Below, piece by piece: positions 61,345 to 64,000 of a stretch of 64,000 nt of DNA (positions are counted from its first letter, which is position 1; every line of letters starts with the position of its first letter). The translations under genes were made by a program, and so were the position numbers. This stretch comes from Micromonospora narathiwatensis (lineage in GTDB: Bacteria > Actinomycetota > Actinomycetes > Mycobacteriales > Micromonosporaceae), in NCBI RefSeq assembly GCF_900089605.1, contig NZ_LT594324.1:1612001-1676000 (forward strand), given 5' to 3'. A model generated the notes under the pieces. The model was not told the DNA's origin, did not search any database, and was given only the letters and a program-made list of their open reading frames with translations.

Positions 61345-62568
61345 ATGCGCCGCGACATGGAAGCCCCGGGACGGATCGTCGTGGTCTCCGCGGATGTCGG
61401 CGGCGGTCACGACGCGGCCGCCGCCGAGTTGACGCGACGGCTGCGCGGCCGGGGCTTCGTGGTGGACCGGCTCAACTTTCTGGACGTGCTGCCCCGCCCG
61501 GCGCACTGGGCCTTCAAGGAGATGTACCGGGGCATCCTGCGCTGGCTCCCGTGGGGATACGACGTGCTGTTCGCGCTCGGCAACCGGTCCCAGTTCTCCG
61601 TTTCGGTGCTGCGGCTGCTGCTCCGGCCGGTCCGTCACCGGATGCGCCACGCCATCCCCCCGGACACCCGGGTGGTGGTGACGACCTATCCGTTCGCCAA
61701 CCAGCTGCTCGGTCCGCTACGCCGGCAGGGGCGGCTGAACGTCCCGCTCATCACCTACGTGACCGACTTCGTCCTCCATCCCACCTGGCACTCCCCGGGC
61801 GTGGACGCCTACTGCGCGGTGCGGCACGCGGAGGTGTATCCGGCCAGCGCGGCGGACGACATCGACGTCACCGTGGTCCAGCCGCTGGTGTCCCCGGCCT
61901 TCACCACCCCGGCGGCCGTCGACCGCCGGCTCGCCCGGCAACGCTTCGGGCTGCCCGCGGACGAGCGCCTGGCCCTGATCGTGGCGGGTGCCTGGGGCGC
62001 CGGGGAACTCAGGGCCACGGTGGCGGAGGTCGCCGCGACCGGCCGGGTACGACCGGTAGTGGTGTGCGGGCGCAACGAGGCGCTGCGGCAGCAGCTGCGG
62101 GCCGAGCATCAGCACGTCTTCGGCTGGGTGGACGACATGCCGACGCTGATGCGCGCGGTGGACGTGGTGGTGGAGAACGCCGGCGGCCTGACCTGCCAGG
62201 AGGCGCTCGCCTGCGGGGTGCCCGTGGTGACGTACCGCCCGATCCCGGGGCACGGGCGGGCGAACGCCTCGGTCCTGGCCCGGTCCGGCCTGACCCGGTG
62301 GGTACCCGACCGCGACCAGCTCGGACCGGTGCTGGCGGCGCTGACCGGCGACCCTCGGTGTGAGCGCGGCGCCCGGGTGCCCGGACGCCCGGTCCGCGTC
62401 GACCCGGCCGAGCCGTGGCTCGACCCGGCGAGCGTCGTCGCCGAGGCGGCGAGCCGGGCCGAGAGCGTGGGGGGAGAGGAGCGTGGCCGGCGGGCCCTCG
62501 TCGACTCGGTCGGGGACGCGGCGGCGGTGGTCGCCGCGTTGCTCCAGTCCTCCGGCGGTCCCTGGTGA
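61345..62568 (+). CDS. MGDG-synthase-like glycosyltransferase
   Basis: A 407-residue GT-B enzyme of the MurG/MGDG-synthase type, expected to add a sugar to a membrane lipid. The N-terminal signature SADVGGGHDAAAAELTRRLR and AFKEMYRGILRWLPWGYD match diacylglycerol glycosyltransferases; VVTTYPFANQLL and TDFVLHPTWHSPGVDAYC follow. The donor domain includes VVCGRNEALRQQL, FGWVDDMPTLMRAVDVVVEN and GGLTCQEALACGVPVVTY. The start is uncertain: GTG 61324, ATG 61345 or ATG 61357. The tail (about 345-407) is unusually long. The stop overlaps the start of the next gene (GTGA). Confidence 0.88.
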   Translation: MRRDMEAPGRIVVVSADVGGGHDAAAAELTRRLRGRGFVVDRLNFLDVLPRPAHWAFKEMYRGILRWLPWGYDVLFALGNRSQFSVSVLRLLLRPVRHRMRHAIPPDTRVVVTTYPFANQLLGPLRRQGRLNVPLITYVTDFVLHPTWHSPGVDAYCAVRHAEVYPASAADDIDVTVVQPLVSPAFTTPAAVDRRLARQRFGLPADERLALIVAGAWGAGELRATVAEVAATGRVRPVVVCGRNEALRQQLRAEHQHVFGWVDDMPTLMRAVDVVVENAGGLTCQEALACGVPVVTYRPIPGHGRANASVLARSGLTRWVPDRDQLGPVLAALTGDPRCERGARVPGRPVRVDPAEPWLDPASVVAEAASRAESVGGEERGRRALVDSVGDAAAVVAALLQSSGGPW

Positions 62569-63293
62569 GCGGTGGTCCCGTCCGGGCCCGCTGGGCCGCG
62601 GCGGCGACGCTGCCGGCGTTGCACCTGGCGCCGGCGGTGACCGCGCTGCCGGCCGTCCGGCGCCGGTTCTTCCCCGGGCTGCACGGCCTCGGTCCACCGG
62701 ATCGGGTCGCGCTCACCTTCGACGACGGCCCCGACCCGGAGTCCACCCCCGGGTTCCTGGAGGTGCTGGCCGAGCATCGGGTCCGGGCCACCTTCTTCCT
62801 GCTCGGCGTGATGTTGCAGCGGTCGCCCGATCTCGGACGGGACATCGTCGCCGCCGGTCACGAGGTGGCGGTGCACGGCTGGCGGCACGACAACCTGCTG
62901 CTGCGCGGGCCGGCGGCCACCGTACGCGACCTGGCCCGCGCCCGCGCGCTGATCACCGCCGTGACCGGCCGGACGCCCCGGTTCCTGCGCCCGCCGTACG
63001 GGTTGCTGACCGGTGCCGCCCTGGTGGCGGCGCGTCGGCTGGGGCTGGAGCCGGTGCTGTGGAGCTCCTGGGGCCGGGACTGGACCGCCACGGCGACCGC
63101 CGACACGGTGTACGACACCGTCCGGGCGGGACTCTCCGGCGGGGGCACGATCCTGCTGCACGACTCCTCGTGCACCGCCGCGTCGGGCGCGTGGCGGGCC
63201 GGGCTGGCCGCCCTGCCCCGGCTGCTGGCCGAGTGCCGGAGCCAAGGCTGGACCGTCGGCCCGCTCGGCGGGCACCGGGACGTGGCCCGGTGA
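62565..63293 (+). CDS. Polysaccharide deacetylase (NodB homology domain)
   Basis: A 242-residue NodB-domain enzyme that removes acetyl groups from N-acetylated sugars. Motifs: the catalytic/metal TFDDGPDPEST, EVAVHGWRHDNLLL (metal histidines H-x4-H), FLRPPYGLLT, and WGRDWTATATADTV. The N-terminus (ALHLAPAVTALPAV) is only moderately hydrophobic, so secretion is uncertain. The GTG at 62565 overlaps the glycosyltransferase stop. It fits modification of a glycolipid or exopolysaccharide made by the neighbouring enzymes. Its end overlaps the next start by four bases. Confidence 0.9.
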   Translation: MSGGPVRARWAAAATLPALHLAPAVTALPAVRRRFFPGLHGLGPPDRVALTFDDGPDPESTPGFLEVLAEHRVRATFFLLGVMLQRSPDLGRDIVAAGHEVAVHGWRHDNLLLRGPAATVRDLARARALITAVTGRTPRFLRPPYGLLTGAALVAARRLGLEPVLWSSWGRDWTATATADTVYDTVRAGLSGGGTILLHDSSCTAASGAWRAGLAALPRLLAECRSQGWTVGPLGGHRDVAR

Positions 63294-64000
63294 CCATCGC
63301 GGTGGTGACCGCGCTCGTCGCCGCCTTCTGCTACGCGCTCTCCACCACCATTCAGCAGCGGGCGGCGAAGCGGCAGCCGCCACGGCGGGCGTGGGATCTG
63401 CGGTTGCTGTGGCGGCTGCTGCGTACCCGGTCCTGGCAGCTCGGCTGGACGCCGAGCCTGGGCGCCCTCCTCGCCCAGGCCGTGGCCCTGCGGCACGGCC
63501 CGTTGGCCGTGGTGCAGCCGTTGCTGGCCACCGGGCTGTTCATGGCCATCCTGATCGAGGCCGCCTGGACCCGGCGGCCGGTGCAACGCCGTGACCTGGT
63601 GGCGACCCTGCTCGGCACGGCGGGCCTGGCCGCGTTCCTGGCCACCGCGGCCCCGTCGGCGGGGATCGACGACCCGGCCGCCAGCTCGTGGTGGTGGGTG
63701 GCGGGCGGGGCCGGCGGCGCGGTGGGCGCCTGCCTGGCGGCGGCCCGGCCGACCACCGGCGCGGCCCGTGGCGCGCTGCTCGGCGTGGCCACCGGGATCC
63801 TGTACGGCCTGTCCTCGGCCCTGATCAAGGCGGTGGTGACCCGCTTCAACGGCGACCTGTTCGAGCTGGTCACGGACCCGCGGCTGGCGGCGTTGGTGGT
63901 GGTCTCGCTGGTCGGCGTGCAGGTCAACCAGAACGCGTTCCAGAGCGGGCGGATCGCCGCCCCGCTGACCGCGCTCACCCTCACCGAGCCGGTGACCGGC
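63290..64000 (+). CDS. DMT-like integral membrane protein (3' end outside window)
   Basis: The first 237 residues of a membrane protein of the EamA/DMT type. Seven or so helices are visible, starting with IAVVTALVAAFCYALSTTIQ and including VVQPLLATGLFMAILIEAAW, VAGGAGGAVGACLAAA and AALVVVSLVGVQVNQNAF. DMT proteins move metabolites or flip lipids. The GTG at 63290 overlaps the deacetylase stop, so all four genes of this run are coupled or nearly so. The frame is still open at 64000; the family is about 290 residues, so 50-60 are missing. Confidence 0.82.
   Translation, partial: MTIAVVTALVAAFCYALSTTIQQRAAKRQPPRRAWDLRLLWRLLRTRSWQLGWTPSLGALLAQAVALRHGPLAVVQPLLATGLFMAILIEAAWTRRPVQRRDLVATLLGTAGLAAFLATAAPSAGIDDPAASSWWWVAGGAGGAVGACLAAARPTTGAARGALLGVATGILYGLSSALIKAVVTRFNGDLFELVTDPRLAALVVVSLVGVQVNQNAFQSGRIAAPLTALTLTEPVTG

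Overview
The window is very GC-rich actinobacterial DNA with frequent GTG starts, tight ATGA/GTGA stop-start overlaps and many genes without a Shine-Dalgarno sequence. Gene content (DUF397, Lsr2, an HspR-type operator on lon, ergothioneine genes, an Asp23 cluster, the Micromonospora-like hairpin repeat) suggests the family Micromonosporaceae, most likely Micromonospora or a close relative. This is inferred from content, not from a marker gene. I see no rRNA, tRNA, CRISPR array, transposase or prophage. Most of the window reads as chromosomal core and shell genes.

Layout. 1-5.3 kb: the end of a PLP aminotransferase, a DUF4177-like protein, a DUF397 protein beside the frameshifted remnant of its usual HTH partner, a long hairpin repeat, glyA behind a ZTP riboswitch, and a secreted subtilase. 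5.4-11 kb: a small helical protein, a stand-alone LigD-type polymerase, and an Lrp regulator divergent from a three-gene branched-chain 2-oxoacid dehydrogenase operon (E1 alpha, E1 beta, E2). 11-18 kb: a lipoprotein L,D-transpeptidase, a STAS protein, an FKBP, divergent DoxX and CBS-BON genes, a cobalamin-binding-like protein and a four-gene Asp23/AmaP envelope-stress cluster. 18-27 kb: a DUF2726-like protein, a secreted protein, an MFS exporter with an operator palindrome, Lsr2, Lon with a HAIR element, and a DEAD-box helicase. 27-34 kb: deaminase, 2'-5' RNA ligase-like protein, ArsR regulator, a short P450 coupled to a PEP-mutase-like enzyme, an M15-like putative peptidase, MerR regulator, DUF1203 and a PfkB kinase. 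34.3-37.5 kb: a divergent GntR / two-small-protein module and a two-component system.

37.5-49.4 kb: nucleotide-sugar dehydrogenase, a Ser/Thr kinase, a sigma factor with a membrane partner, the complete egtABCD ergothioneine cluster, a manganese riboswitch with its GDT1-type exporter, and NhaA. 49.5-57.5 kb is an extracellular polysaccharide locus: CapD-like dehydratase, Wzz/BY-kinase, low-molecular-weight phosphatase, glycosyltransferase, DUF4012 protein and a protein with an LPVTG motif. 57.5-64 kb: a second phosphatase, a D,D-carboxypeptidase, and a tightly overlapping run of pseudokinase-flippase fusion, MGDG-synthase-like glycosyltransferase, NodB deacetylase and a DMT-like membrane protein cut by the window edge.

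Functional themes are envelope building and remodelling (three cell-wall enzymes, two polysaccharide or glycolipid loci), stress and redox homeostasis (Lon, Asp23, ergothioneine, manganese, possible hypoxia box) and central metabolism (glyA, 2-oxoacid dehydrogenase). The least-described pieces are the pseudokinase-flippase run, the GntR/two-Cys-protein module and the short P450/PEP-mutase pair.
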